64,000 nt of DNA from positions 5,828,001 to 5,892,000 of the forward strand of contig CAUWAG010000003.1 of NCBI GenBank assembly GCA_963556695.1, in the 5' to 3' direction. Under the pieces are notes generated by a model. It searched no databases. It was not told the DNA's origin and saw nothing but the letters and a program-made list of their open reading frames with translations. The DNA is from Anthostomella pinea (lineage: Eukaryota > Ascomycota > Sordariomycetes > Xylariales > Xylariaceae). Positions 36,181 to 47,405 of this stretch are shown one piece after another; position 1 is the first letter of the stretch; the number at the start of each line of letters is the position of its first letter. A program made the translations under genes and the position numbers.

Positions 36181-37527
36181 CGTGAACGATATTGGGCAGG
36201 GATCTGTCGTCTTAGGATAGGATGTAGGTGGACAGATACAAATTGGGCCGAAGGGTCAGGACTGTGCTCATTGATACGATGTCGAGCTCAGTTTGCAGGT
36301 ATGACCAAAAGATTAGTGAAGGAAACGACAAGTTCTACCTTATTGTTTGTCGAGTTACATATGACACGAGTTCAGATACAGACCACACAACTTCACCTCT
36401 TGCAGGCGGTGCTTGTCAGAAAGAGTTGCCATCTCACCAGGCGGAGGCGCTGATTCTCTGATCCGACGCAGGAAACTTGGCAGCTGAAGCATTTTGTGGC
36501 CTCGATTCCCATGCCTAATAAGAGCCAACGGACTTCTCGACATTCTAGCGAGACAAGGACTCACGACAGGGGTAAACACGCATTACCGGCTTGTCGAACC
36601 GACTTCAGCAAGTGTACGGTGCCAGGGTGCGTTGCTGCAAACCTCCCGAGGTGGTCGATGGAAGGTGCTGTTCTGCCATGACGGTAAAGTAGGAGCCACA
36701 GCGCTTCAATCATCACATTCCCCAGCAGCCGGCAGACGGCTCCATCGGAGCGGTGCCAGCTGTTCCATCGTCGGCACTAATCGTTTTCGCTCCTCCTTTC
36801 GGGACCGGCGGGGGATTCTATCTGCACAGTCCAAACTCTGTTCAACATGGTCAACCTAACCGACACGATGCTCGGAAGAAGTCATTATTGCTCCATGATC
36901 AGTGCTGCTGGATGTTACTCGAGGGGCAGCCGTGTCCTGCACCAGCCAGCAAGCCAGCCAGCCAGGCAAAGGTCGAAGTGAGAATCATCACGAGTAGCTC
37001 ACATCGAGTCGAGCTGCAACACTGCAACACCAAGACATGCAGAAAGCTTGATTCTACTTGGCAAACATCGCATCTCACCTCAGCATGCCCATCATCACGG
37101 CCTTCTACTCAGGGCAGTTGTTCCTGAACCGGCATCAGAGACCTGCACGCGACGTCATGCTTGCCATTGGATGCCGACTCCAACTGCATCTGCATCATCA
37201 ACAGCGCATTTTCATCCCCAATCTGGCAGGTCGTGATTGACCCCGCCGCACAAATACATGGGAGCTCGAGATATCGCCAGCCTTTTGTGTGACTTTGGAG
37301 TGTTATGGTTGGTGAAGCTGCTGCGGTGCCACTGGCAAAGGGGGAGGTAGACTTTGAGCGGTCAAGACACTAAGCACGAGGAAAATACATATGTGCTCAT
37401 CCTGCGGGGCACCCTTGCGGTCTCCGTGGCGTTATTGGGGTACTTTTGAGTATAAATATGAAGAATGCGGCTGGTTTCCGATTTTTATCTTTCGCGAATA
37501 TCCTCTACAACGCAAATCACGGTCAAC
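36181..37527. other. divergent intergenic region, promoter of the M28 peptidase gene
   Basis: A 1.35-kb region between two divergently transcribed genes. It has a CCAG-rich microsatellite at about 36942-36965 and a TATA box at 37451. No gene is supported. Confidence 0.5.
37451..37458 (+). promoter_or_regulatory. TATA box
   Basis: TATAAATA sits 77 bp upstream of the start codon at 37528, a canonical distance in fungi. Confidence 0.5.
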
Positions 37528-39814
37528 ATGTGGCTGTACTCTCCAACACTGCTGGTGGGCGCTCTAGTCCTGGATCGCTGCCAGGCCTGCTTACACGAGC
37601 ACGACTTCACGAGGTCTCTTGTCAAGAGACAGAACACCCCCCTATCGCCATTGACGCCAGACGAGCAAGTTTTGGTTGATGCTGTTTCAAACACGACAAT
37701 CGACCAATGGTCGTACTACTACACTCATGGATATCACCTCGCTGGGACGAATTTGAGCATGGCTCAGTGGACTGCCGACAGATGGGGTGAGAACGGCTTC
37801 GACTCCAGCGTGGTCTCATACTACGTCTTCCTGAACTACCCGGTCAACAAGTCTCTGAGCCTCACATATGCCAATGGGAGTGTGTTCCAACCTTCCCTCG
37901 AGGAGGCAGTGTTGGACGTGGATGAGACGACTAGCTACCCAAACCGCGTACCGACTTTTCACGGCTACTCAGCGAGCGGGAGTGCCGAGGCAGAGTACGT
38001 CTATGTCGGCCGAGGCCAGCAGGTGGATTTCGACCGATTAAAAGAGCTTGGAGTTCCCCTCGAAGGCAAGATCGCTCTTGCGCGGTATGGAGGGCCCTTC
38101 AGGGGCTTGAAAGTCAAGAACGCCCAGGAGAGCGGCATGATCGGTGCAGTTATTTTTACAGACACGCAAGACGACGGAAATGTGACCGAAGCAAACGGGT
38201 ATGCTGCCTACCCTGATGGACCAGCACGTAACCCAAGCTCTGTTCAGCGTGGCAGCGTCCAATTTCTGTCAACGTACCCAGGAGACCCGACGACCCCTGG
38301 CTACCCTTCAAAGGAAGACTCGCCTCGGGCAGACAGACATCAAGTCATGCCACGGATCCCGTCTATCCCCATCTCCTACGTTGATGCCATTCCAATCCTT
38401 GCCGCGCTTGACGGGTACGGGACCGACGGCGAGGCGGTGAATCGCACCAGATGGGTTGGCGCATTGAATGTATCATACAGCACGGGGCCTGCACCTGGCG
38501 CCAAGATCAGTATGAGCAACCTGATGGATGACGTGTATACGCCTATATGGAACTCCATCGGCATCATTAACGGCACGAATTCAGACGAGACAATTATTAT
38601 CGGAAACCATCGAGACGCATGGATCGTTGGGGGTGCTGCCGATCCCAATAGCGGCAGCTCCATCATGGTCGAACTATCGAAAGCATTCGGCAAGCTGCTT
38701 GCGCAAGGGTGGAAGCCATCGCGAAACATCGTCTTGGCCTCCTGGGACGCAGAAGAATACGGGCTCGTGGGCTCGACAGAGTGGGTAGAAGAGTACATCC
38801 CGTGGCTTACCGAGACAGCCGTTTCGTATCTCAACATCGACGTTGGCGCTTCTGGGCCGTTCCCCTATATCGACGCTACACCGGAACTGCACACCATCGC
38901 GACAGATGTAATGAAGAAGGTCAACTGGATGGACACGAACCGCAACATGTACAATGTCTGGTACGAATATGCCGGAGGTTCAATCGGAGTCCTGGGAAGT
39001 GGCAGTGACTATACCGCCTTCGTCCATAACGGCGTCGGCGCTGTAAGTAGAGCCTGGTCTGTATTACCACTGGCCGTCATGAGAGACTGACTGCGACTAG
39101 ATCGATATGAGTTCGAACCCTGGTGACACCGACCCAGTCTATCACTACCACAGCAATTTCGATTCATACCACTGGATGACAACCTACGGCGACCCGGGTT
39201 TTCTAGCTCACAAGTCGATGACCCACGTATGCCTGCATCCTAAATAAGGTATATTCAGGCACAACTGACTAACGGCTCTGCAGTACCTCGCACTTTTGGC
39301 CTATAACCTCGCCGGTCCAGAGCGGATCCAGTTCAACCTCCCAAACTGGGCTAAGCAGATGGACACATACTACGACGACCTGATGTTGACGATCAACTCC
39401 ACCTCAGACACCTTGGACACCTCCGCTCTCCGCAGCGCACTAGACGAATTCGCATCGAGCACGACACAAGTCCAAGCTCTCGACGACCAAGCAGTGGCCG
39501 CCCAAGACGCGGCATTAACCAGGCTTGTAAACCACAAGTACCGCGACTTCCAGCGCGGTTTCGTCTCCCAAGGAGGCTTGCCCAACAGGGAGTTCTATAA
39601 ACATATTATCTTTGCCCCCGGATTAGACACGGGTTTGTCTCCACTACTCGATACCCTCCTGAAAGGTCCTGGCTAATGAATTTCAGGGTACGCACCCACG
39701 ACGTTCCCGGGAATAACGGAGGCGTTTGAAGCTGGCAACCTTACCCTTGCGGCTGAGTATGTGCGGAAGACGGTAGATGCGATCTTGGTGGCGGCGAATA
39801 TCCTCAAGACTTAG
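37528..39814 (+). CDS. secreted M28 metallopeptidase, glutamate carboxypeptidase II-like, 705 aa, 4 exons
   Basis: Exons 37528-39042, 39101-39226, 39284-39632 and 39687-39814 join in frame. The chosen ATG gives a signal peptide (WLYSPTLLVGALVLDRCQA); the frame upstream to 37465 would bury it. After an LVKR dibasic site comes a GCPII-like protein with an inserted PA domain (about residues 170-310). Zinc ligands of the M28B family are present: GNHRDAWIVGGAADPNSG (His about 361, bridging Asp about 371), DAEEYGLVGS (Glu pair about 408), LNIDVG (Asp about 438) and YHYHSNFDSYHW (His about 520). A C-terminal transferrin-receptor-like dimerisation domain follows. Many NxS/T sites fit a secreted glycoprotein. 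It should cleave C-terminal acidic or other residues from peptides outside the cell. Confidence 0.93.
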
Positions 39815-39947
39815 TTATCGGTTGTCGGGACAGCATTCGTTAACATAGGTAGATACTAAAAGAGCAGTATTTTGCCCCGTGCGCCTTGGCCGAGACTGAA
39901 ATCTCGAGAATCAGCCATACGAAAGTTCTAGATCTCTGGTGGATGTA

Positions 39948-39995
39948 CCATCCCCCCCATAGAAGTCGGACACCCCCACTAGTCGGCCAGCCAAA
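39948..39995 (+). repeat. left terminal inverted repeat of pogo-like element
   Basis: 48 bp with one mismatch to the right end; similarity continues more weakly for about 20 bp. Confidence 0.92.
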
Positions 39996-40100
39996 TTGTG
40001 GGGTCACCACCAAAACACGCCCTTATTCACCCACCCACGAATGAAGCTATTCAAATCAGAGATTTATGGCAATATTATCATTCGAAAGTGCTGAAGCCGT

Positions 40101-41352
40101 TTACTCGTATAATCGTGCGGGCACCCGAATGACTCGCCCCGAACGGGTGTGCCTAGGTTCCTGTACAGCCTCCAAAACCTCCTCTTCAGCCGAGTCTTCG
40201 TCTTCGTCCTCTGAATCCTCTGAATCCACAACTATAACTTCTGCTTCACCCGTAAGGGCACCAGGAGTGATAGTACCACCCGTAATTAGTATCTGCGTGA
40301 CTGTTCTGAATTTATTGTTAATATTAGGGACCTTCTTCCGCTTTTTAGGCCGTGCCCGCTCCAGTTCAGCCTCCAGAGCCTTGATCTTCCTATCCTTGAT
40401 CACAAGCTCGGTCGCCTTAGCCTCGAACGCATTCGTTATCTTCCTATACTTCAGCCTGGTTCCGGGAGATCTTTTTTTGCCGAAATCTATGATCTGGCGG
40501 CTCGTAGTAGGCGTCCGCTGGTCTTCTGGTTCAGAGCTTTCAGGGGTATCAAGCTCAGGGGTCTTCCTCTTGTCTAGCCGTTCTCTGAGCATATATAGTG
40601 CCAATCTGCGGTCTTTCGAAACTCGTTGATGAACCACTGCACTTGGAGGTCCTTTCCCTTGAATATAATACCTGGTTTGAGGATTTTTCCAGTTGCTGAG
40701 ATGGTCTCGAGGAAGGAGGTCCAGTTACGGCCCTGTGGGCTCTTCAGGAAGGCTTTCTTGGTAGCAGAACTATCCAAAACTAGGGAATCGATGCCTATGA
40801 ATCTAATGAGATTCTTTGGGGAATTAAAGGGGTAGATATAAAAACCAAAACCCGCCATAATGCTGCCCTTATCGACGTTATAGGTGTTCTTTGGCTTCAC
40901 CTAGCCGTAATCTTTAAGAATTTTAAAGAACCAGTTAACTGACTTGGGCGTGAACCCCTTGAAGCGTGCTGCTTCCATTCTTTTGTCGACTTTCGTCTTG
41001 ATTTCGGGGTTGCGGCGCTTGAAGGCTGCCATGAAGGTGTCTCCTAGGGGGCCCTCATCTCCCTTCTTCTTCAACAGCTTCTTGACGATCTCACGAACCA
41101 GGAAGTGTGAAGGGGCTAACCGAGATTTTCCTGTAGTAGAATCCACTTGATTATAGTCTTTTTCTGGGCAGGGGATAGTCTCTGTTGCTGTGTGTGGGCT
41201 TTGGTTCTGGTAGCCTTGCCGTTGAGACGATCAGACAGCGTTTGGTGCGGAATACCATGTTTTTGACCGGCTTTTTGCACAGATAGGCCCTTATCTGTGA
41301 TATTTAAGATGGCCGATGCCATCTGATCCTCCGTATATGAATAAGGAGGCAT
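40101..41352 (-). pseudogene. disrupted pogo/Fot-like transposase
   Basis: Four overlapping reading frames together cover the N-terminal DNA-binding region, the start of the DDE domain and the C-terminal tail. A frameshift lies at about 41120-41140, a stop at 40901-40903 directly before VKPKNTYNVDKG, and an internal deletion at about 40575-40600 removes most of the catalytic domain. Confidence 0.88.
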
Positions 41353-41601
41353 TTTGGGCGATTATACGATGCTGCAGTGCATACAGAACGAGGCTTCAGG
41401 AGAGCCATGAAAATCTTTATTTGGGGTATCAAAAGCGGGGTAATAGCTCCTCAATGATGTAAACTGTGAGGGGTAAATTTAGCATTGGGAAAAACCTCAA
41501 GATCAGGGCTATCTAGAGCACTAAATACATTGTGAATAGCCTCAATATCAGGCTGAATCTGTATAAGTGAACATGTGGGAGTTTTGGTGGTGATGGTGGG
41601 G

Positions 41602-41649
41602 TTTGGCTGGCCGACTAGTGGGGGTGGCCGACTTCTATGGGGGGGATGG
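41602..41649 (-). repeat. right terminal inverted repeat of pogo-like element
   Basis: Partner of 39948-39995, followed by TA. Confidence 0.92.
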
Positions 41650-42013
41650 TACCAGTGTGAGGAGACTAGATGAATTCATCCCGCACCACGAAGTGTTCGG
41701 CCAAAGTTTATCGGAAATAGCATAGGCGAGATCTGGGAAACGGCAGACCGGCAGCGAGTAGCCCAACGGTCGCTTCAACTTTGCTGCCACTTGCAGTTAT
41801 GGCCCGCACCGAAAGATGTGTCCAAGTGCTCCTCGGGATGCGGGGAGCGGAGAACAGAAGTTATGACCTCCAGCTTGCGTGGTTGGGGTCGAGGAGGATG
41901 GTTTGGGATTCTTGGTCTGGCCGTAACTTAAACCTCATTTCTTGCATCAATAGGGCGCGCAGCCTTCTCTACGATCCCACTCTCTGTCGCGAATACATGT
42001 TTCGCACGGCGGG
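41650..42013. other. spacer upstream of rhodopsin-domain gene
   Basis: A promoter-length gap. A short upstream ORF of six codons (ATG at 41997) ends just within the main start codon region at 42014. Confidence 0.4.
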
Positions 42014-43668
42014 ATGACAATAGCTGGGCATGGGCCGGGGGCCTTCGCGACCATGTGGTACGTATAGAAGCATCCCGTCAGAAGACCCTGAGCCTTGGTT
42101 TCGAGAACAAGCTTTGATGTTCCCTTTCCTTCATCATTCAGAAGATGGTCGTACGGGTTTATTGACAGTATGTTAATTACACGCATGGTGTTGACCGCGG
42201 CGGCGATGGTCTTCGTAGGCCTCCGCTCATATTGCCGTCTGATGATTGTTCGGGCCTACGGCATGGAAGACCATGTATACAACTTGGCTTTTGTAAGGGA
42301 CTACTCATTACCCCTATCCCATTCCACCCTCTCCATCAGCGGCGCCCTATTTTACGAGTGACAACCACTGACGATGGATCGGGTTTCGCAGATATTCCTC
42401 CTCTGCTACACCATCTTCATGACCATCGCGGGGCAATACGGGTTCGGCCAGAGCGAATCGGCCATCAGTCGCGAGGCCCTGTCGAAAGCCATGATCTTCG
42501 AGTCGGTCGGCCAGACATTTTCCGTCGTCGCCATGGTTACTGCCAAGTGCTCGCTTGGTCTGTTCTATCTGCGCCTGCTGAGCAGGACGTGGCATAGAGC
42601 TGTCATATGGGGGTCGATGCTCTGGATCGCCTGCGCGACCATCGTGAGTGTGCTAGTTTTCTGGCTGGATTGCACGCCGCCGGCGTACTTTTGGGACGAC
42701 ACCATTCCGTGGGGTCAATGTCGCATTGACCCCGTCCCGGTCGCGTACGTACTTGCCGGTAAGCGTATCCAGACTTCAACCCCCTCCTATCTTCACTGTG
42801 GGACAAGGGCGCCAACTGGGCTTTACGCTGACCAGGTCCATGATAGTCTCCTGTGTGGTCATAGACTTCGTGTTCGCCGTCCTCCCTTGGATCTTCATCT
42901 GGAAACTCCAGATCAACATCCGGGAGAAGATAGTTTTCCTCGTGAGCATGAGTCTTGGTGCCACGTGAGTCTTGGGTTGCACTGGAGTCTCGTTCTCGTG
43001 AAATCCTCTTGCAGGCAGCGTATCGGCTAACTAGCAATGCTTTAACAGTGCTGGCGCATGTGGCATAAAGCGAACACTTGAACTGCCCGAGCTCGAGGGC
43101 TTCAGTAATTACCTCGGTGAGTCAGGAGTCAGAGCTATAACTACGTGATCTTGACTAATACGCACATCCAGACGACACCGTTGGCCTCTTCATCTGGTCA
43201 GCCGCGGAAACCGCGGTGACCATGATCTGCATAGGCATACCGCTATGTCGACCTCTTTGTAGGAACTTCCTCGACAGGTTTATCCTGCCAGATAATCGGG
43301 GATTCTCAAGACACGGGGCGAAGCCGTATGCCCTATACTCGATAGGCGGTCGCACGTTGCATCCACACTGCCAAAGCAGAGGAGGTCGAAGTCGGGAAGC
43401 TGCCAGAGACCAGGACAGGGGAAGTGTGTCTGAGGGAAAGATAGGACTAGGTGGTCTTTATACCGAGACCTACGCCCTGTGTGATAACGTGTGGAGTAAA
43501 TCTTCGGATGCGGAGATGGGGTGTGACGAAGCACAGGAAGAGGGTAAGAGTCACACATGTGGTGCTGGAGCCCAAATGATTTGCATCACGGAGGAGTTCT
43601 TTGTCACGAGTTCATCGCCAACAACATTGACGCCGCTCAGCTTTCCTTCCGCCACGCACCTGAACTAG
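42014..43668 (+). CDS. rhodopsin-domain integral membrane protein (PF20684-like), 404 aa, 6 exons
   Basis: Exons 42014-42057, 42169-42292, 42392-42744, 42836-42964, 43049-43116 and 43172-43668 join in frame. The short N-terminal exon MTIAGHGPGAFATM leads into TM1 (VLTAAAMVFVGLRSYCR). Then come the family features: YTIFMTIAGQYGFGQS, AKCSLGLFYLRLLSRTWHR, VLVFWLDCTPPAYFWDDTIPWGQC with the conserved Cys pair, VVIDFVFAVLPWIFIWKLQI, and a last helix FIWSAAETAVTMICIGIPLCRPL. These match fungal seven-helix rhodopsin-domain proteins of unknown ligand. Exon 4 is joined with the donor at 42745, which gives the best match; a donor 15 nt later breaks the frame. Intron 1 is an introner-like copy. The gene ends facing the second rhodopsin-domain gene, which starts at 45434. 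Confidence 0.85.
42058..42186 (+). repeat. introner-like element, copy A (intron 1 of rhodopsin-domain gene)
   Basis: The sequence begins exactly at a GTACGTATA donor and is similar over its whole length to the intron at 47909-48038 in an unrelated gene. The shared 22-bp core is at 42093-42114. The position matching the other copy's final CAG reads CAT (42184-42186). An upstream CAG at 42166-42168 restores the frame, so the working intron is probably 42058-42168 and the last 18 nt have become coding. Confidence 0.75.
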
Positions 43669-43847
43669 GTGTCTTACTTTGACAGGCAGCCCAAATATAT
43701 GCAGATTTGCCATTGATTGTCGTATATTGACTTGGTTCCATTTCCAGGAGGTCTTCCGTCGTATGCAAAGTACTCACATAAGCCAATAGCTGTGGTGACT
43801 TGGAGCGGCCCTCCAAACCGAGCGATGCCCCGTTCTCCATTTCTTTT

Positions 43848-45434
43848 TCATGACTCTCTCTCGACCGTAACTACAGTCGTCCGGATGATCCCGCCATTGC
43901 CGCCACGCTCGCCTTCGTTCTTCATATGCAGCGGCTCCAAACTCCGAGGCAATATTCTCTCCTCGCTCGTAGAACCCTCCGTTGTGTTCTTGTAGAACCC
44001 CGACTTCGCCGTGGTGGCATGGTTCCCACCACCGTCTGCCAGCCAGAGCGTGCTTTTGTCGCTACCTGCGTCATCGTCGCCGTCAACAGCTCGACTGCTG
44101 AACTTCTGGTTGTTCTTGGCACCTGGCCGAGATCCCGTGCCACCGGTGCCGCCGATCGTCACGAGACCAATGCTTCTGGGCGCTTTGCGGGCTCCATAGC
44201 CGCTGCCGCTCTTATAGTGAGGTCCAGAACCGCTCGAACTCAGCTTGAGCATTCGGCGGAATAGGGGCTTCAAAGAGGCTGCGCAAGCAGCGATGATGCC
44301 GACTTGGAGCTGGAGGCTATCAGGGTGAAACGTCAGTATGCTTGTTTCGGCTAGAGAACAGTGCCCGGATGGGATATTAACTCACAATCCCCAAAACTGT
44401 ACACTTTGCATACTAGGAGCGTGTCAGTCAGCAAGTTGTCTCGTGTTCTTCCGAAGCAAGGGTAAACGTACAAGGTCTTATCTTTCTGCGTGCCGTAAGC
44501 AATCTGGTAGACAGCTTTGACGATTCCCATGGCGACAGCCATGTAACCAAGACTTAATATCCCGATCACCGACATTTTCGTCCGGCGGTTCATCTTCAGA
44601 CGCCAGATAACAGGCACGGGCAGAGTGGCCAATGCTACATCAGTGATGATGTTGAACACTAGTCAATGTCGTCGTTAGTTTCAACTTGCAAGACAGTGAA
44701 CTGCCATGCGTTGGCTGAACTCACCCGTGTTTGACAAGCCGCCTTTGACCAACGTGGTAATGGGTGCGCAATGAGGCTTCAGGGACTTGTCCCAATACCC
44801 AGCCATTGGTTGACAGAACAACAAGAAAGTCAGACTGCCACTAATGAAGAAGCAGACGTTTGAAACTAAATATGTCAGTCACGGCAGTCTCGGCCAATAC
44901 ATAGCGTCTCAGGTTGAAGACGAATCGGGGACCGACATACAGATGATAAAATACAACGACCACTTGTACCACTTGCTGAAGGCCAGTCGTAGAAGGCTGA
45001 GGGAAATCGAAACCTTGAGGAACATGAGGGAGGCAGTCGCTGATATGATGGTTTGCCAGAACGCTGCATGTTGGAATTGTACGAAGTCAACCGTAGGTAT
45101 CGTGTCTAGGTGGCGGCCCAATCCGTGGTAGGACTGGAAGATGAAAACCGACCAACCTCCAATGGCGCAGATCTGAGAGCACGACGATTAGCCCGCGGAA
45201 ATCTCCAAGTTACGCGGCTTCCATTGGGAGTGAACTCACCGCGCACAGAAGCATAAATGCATCGTCCCAGCCCTGCGCACGGGTACTCCATACTTTGACG
45301 TAAAGTCGAAGCCCGGCGCAGACCAGTGCAAGGGCGTGTAACGCTGTCGTGACACCAACAATCCAGGCCGCGTTGCTCTCCTTAGCGTACGCCGGATCAA
45401 CCGGCGACGCGGTGGTGGAAGCGGCGGTGCTCAT
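43848..45434 (-). CDS. rhodopsin-domain integral membrane protein (PF20684-like), 416 aa, 6 exons
   Basis: Exons 45434-45240, 45172-44941, 44865-44725, 44658-44472, 44412-44386 and 44316-43848 join in frame; the 27-nt exon 5 (MQSVQFWG) is needed to keep the frame. Helices are recognisable: WIVGVTTALHALALVCAGLRL, the WDDAFMLLC motif at the end of the first loop, ASLMFLKVSISLSLLRL, SGSLTFLLFCQPMAGYWD with the conserved Cys, VFNIITDVALATLPVPVIWRL, and MSVIGILSLGYMAVAMGIVK. A long Gly/Ser-rich cytoplasmic tail (about 130 residues) follows. The gene is tail-to-tail with the first rhodopsin-domain gene but shares little sequence with it, so this is not a recent duplication. Confidence 0.86.
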
Positions 45435-47405
45435 CTCAGCTCTTCCACAGTCGCATCCGATCGGATAGGTTGTCGTGATCACTACACAGTAGTAATTGAA
45501 ATGACGAGCATGAGCGTCCCGAGAGCTCGAGGACAGCCGGTGTTACTCGAACACTGCAGATCACTTCTTAACATAGAGATCTCGAAGTCTGCTGTCAGTA
45601 CCCCTCCCAGCCTACAAGGGCTCGGTGCGCCAGATTGGCAGGATGGCTGATTCTCTGGAACCTCTGGTTCTGGCCCTTCTGTCCCAAACGGTTCGAACCG
45701 ACACTCCACACATCCAAGCAGGGGCGGCATGTCCTTCGCTTTTGCGACAGATTCCCCGTTCGCCGCCCGACGGTACATTATTTCAGGGGTTGACCTGTAC
45801 GCGAGGTTTCGACATTCACTAGCAGCAAGTCTGTCTGCTCTTGGGTTTGACCAGCATCTGATGGTAAACGACGGTACGGGTCGATCTATGCTGAATAGCG
45901 CAGGCTTCTATTGGCATGCACCGTGTCTCCGGAGCCTACAGAAACGACTGCGTCTCTTTCATGTCGAATGAAGTGGCAAGACGAGAAGCACAATTGGGGA
46001 TATCGGTTGGGAGCTATTGATCGGTCCTTGCCATGATGGAGTTGTCCGCTATCGCTACCAGTCCAGTCTGAACCGCGACATTGCTGCGCTTTGACAATTG
46101 GATGGGGCTCTGCTTCCATCGCGGTGGAAGAGCCGTAGAAGAAAAAATGTCCGGATAAGATGGTGACAGCAAGTCGGGAATCCACCGGCTCGAAACAGTG
46201 GAAAGCAGCCGGTTGGTGGGCTGAGCAGCTGGGATCTTCTTAACATGTTACTCGAACCTGTCGTCGGTCGGGTATGCGACCGCATAAGCGTACGAGCTCG
46301 ACCCATGATACATATGGAATATGAACCTTTTAGATAAGCCAACCTTGCGATTCGTCCCTGTGATTTGTAGGATTCTATCCTGGGAATGGATGTAGTCTAG
46401 ACTACAAGAGACCCCTTGAAATAACGTACCGTGGGGCCGGTTACTAACAGGGTTTTAATGTCGTATCTCTTAACACGATAAGTTACTCTGACTTTTTGTT
46501 TTAACAAGAAGAAACGTGAACTATTTTTCGCACGGAAAAAATATGAGCCCTATGTACTGGTACTTGGCAGGGCTCCCTGTCGAGCCCGGCCCCACGGCAC
46601 ATAATCTTAGGGGATCACCTGTACTGGTCTCCCTTGCAATCGGAATCCCTACCGGACATCGGCCCTGCTGGCTGGACAGGGAAACTTGGCCCGAAATGGA
46701 GCTAAATAGGGGCTCTTTGAAGACATGGGCACGGTTGGGGGAACACACTCGAGAGTCGACATTGGCCCCTCCGCCCCTCCACTGTCCAGAAGGTTGTCTG
46801 TGGGAAGGAATTCTATCTGGATGCAAGACGCCTCACCGAGCGAATGCTGGCCCAGCACAGGAAGCTTATCACCCGGTACAATCGGATATCTTTTCACGGA
46901 TCAGCGTATCTCCCCAACCAATCACTTGGCGAACCACGAACTCGTGGCATCCATGGATGTTGCTGATCGTGTCCCCCACACGGGTTCTCGGCCGAAACAC
47001 CATCTCGATAACGCGTTCTCACGACATCGACTTGCACGGCATGGCTTCTAGATCTTGTCTGTCTCAAGTGGAACGGATATTAGATTAAAGTCGAGGCCTT
47101 TCAGCGCAGGGGAGATGATATTATGCATACGCGGCGCGCATGGCTGCCCGCGACCTGTCTACTCAGTTGAGGATAGGCGTGGCAGGGGTGAAATGAGGCG
47201 ACATGCGGTGCGTCTTGGCTACATGATTCTGCATGCGAGCCGAGATAGTATAAAGCCATTGTGCGCGCGCATGACAAGGTTAAATATCCTGTCGTCACAC
47301 TGCTGCCGCCACACTCCCCTCGTCAAGTTAGCCTAGACACTTGTCTCATCTTGTGTCATCTCGGCGCAGTGCTCCTACACTCCTTGGGTGTGTCCGTTCG
47401 GTACC
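45435..47405. other. 2-kb divergent intergenic region, no supported gene
   Basis: Promoters of the membrane protein and the FAD oxidoreductase are expected here. The longest ORF (46516-47088, 190 codons) lacks any domain, hydrophobic pattern or splice support. Confidence 0.5.

Larger units (their letters stand above)
39948..41649 (-). mobile_element. dead pogo/Fot1-like DNA transposon, 1702 bp
   Basis: The element is bounded by 48-bp terminal inverted repeats (39948-39995 and 41602-41649) that differ at one position, with TA on both outer sides. Inside, the minus strand encodes fragments of a pogo/Fot-type transposase: a psq helix-turn-helix (41352-41116; LSVQKAGQKHGIPHQTLSDR), a CENP-B-like part (41146-40901), the beginning of the DDE domain with the first Asp in NTYNVDKGS (40900-40574), and a charged C-terminal coiled-coil tail (40637-40101). 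The segment carrying the other catalytic acids is deleted between ICSENG and RERLDKRK, and frameshifts or stops separate the pieces. It cannot make an active transposase, but its ends are intact. Confidence 0.92.

Noticed and set aside
35611..36453. 280-codon plus-strand ORF
   Set aside because: It is antisense to the intact D-LDH-type gene and results from the G/C-rich third positions of that gene; it has no family features.
46516..47088. 190-codon plus ORF
   Set aside because: No domain, no splice context, biased composition; lies in a promoter-type spacer.
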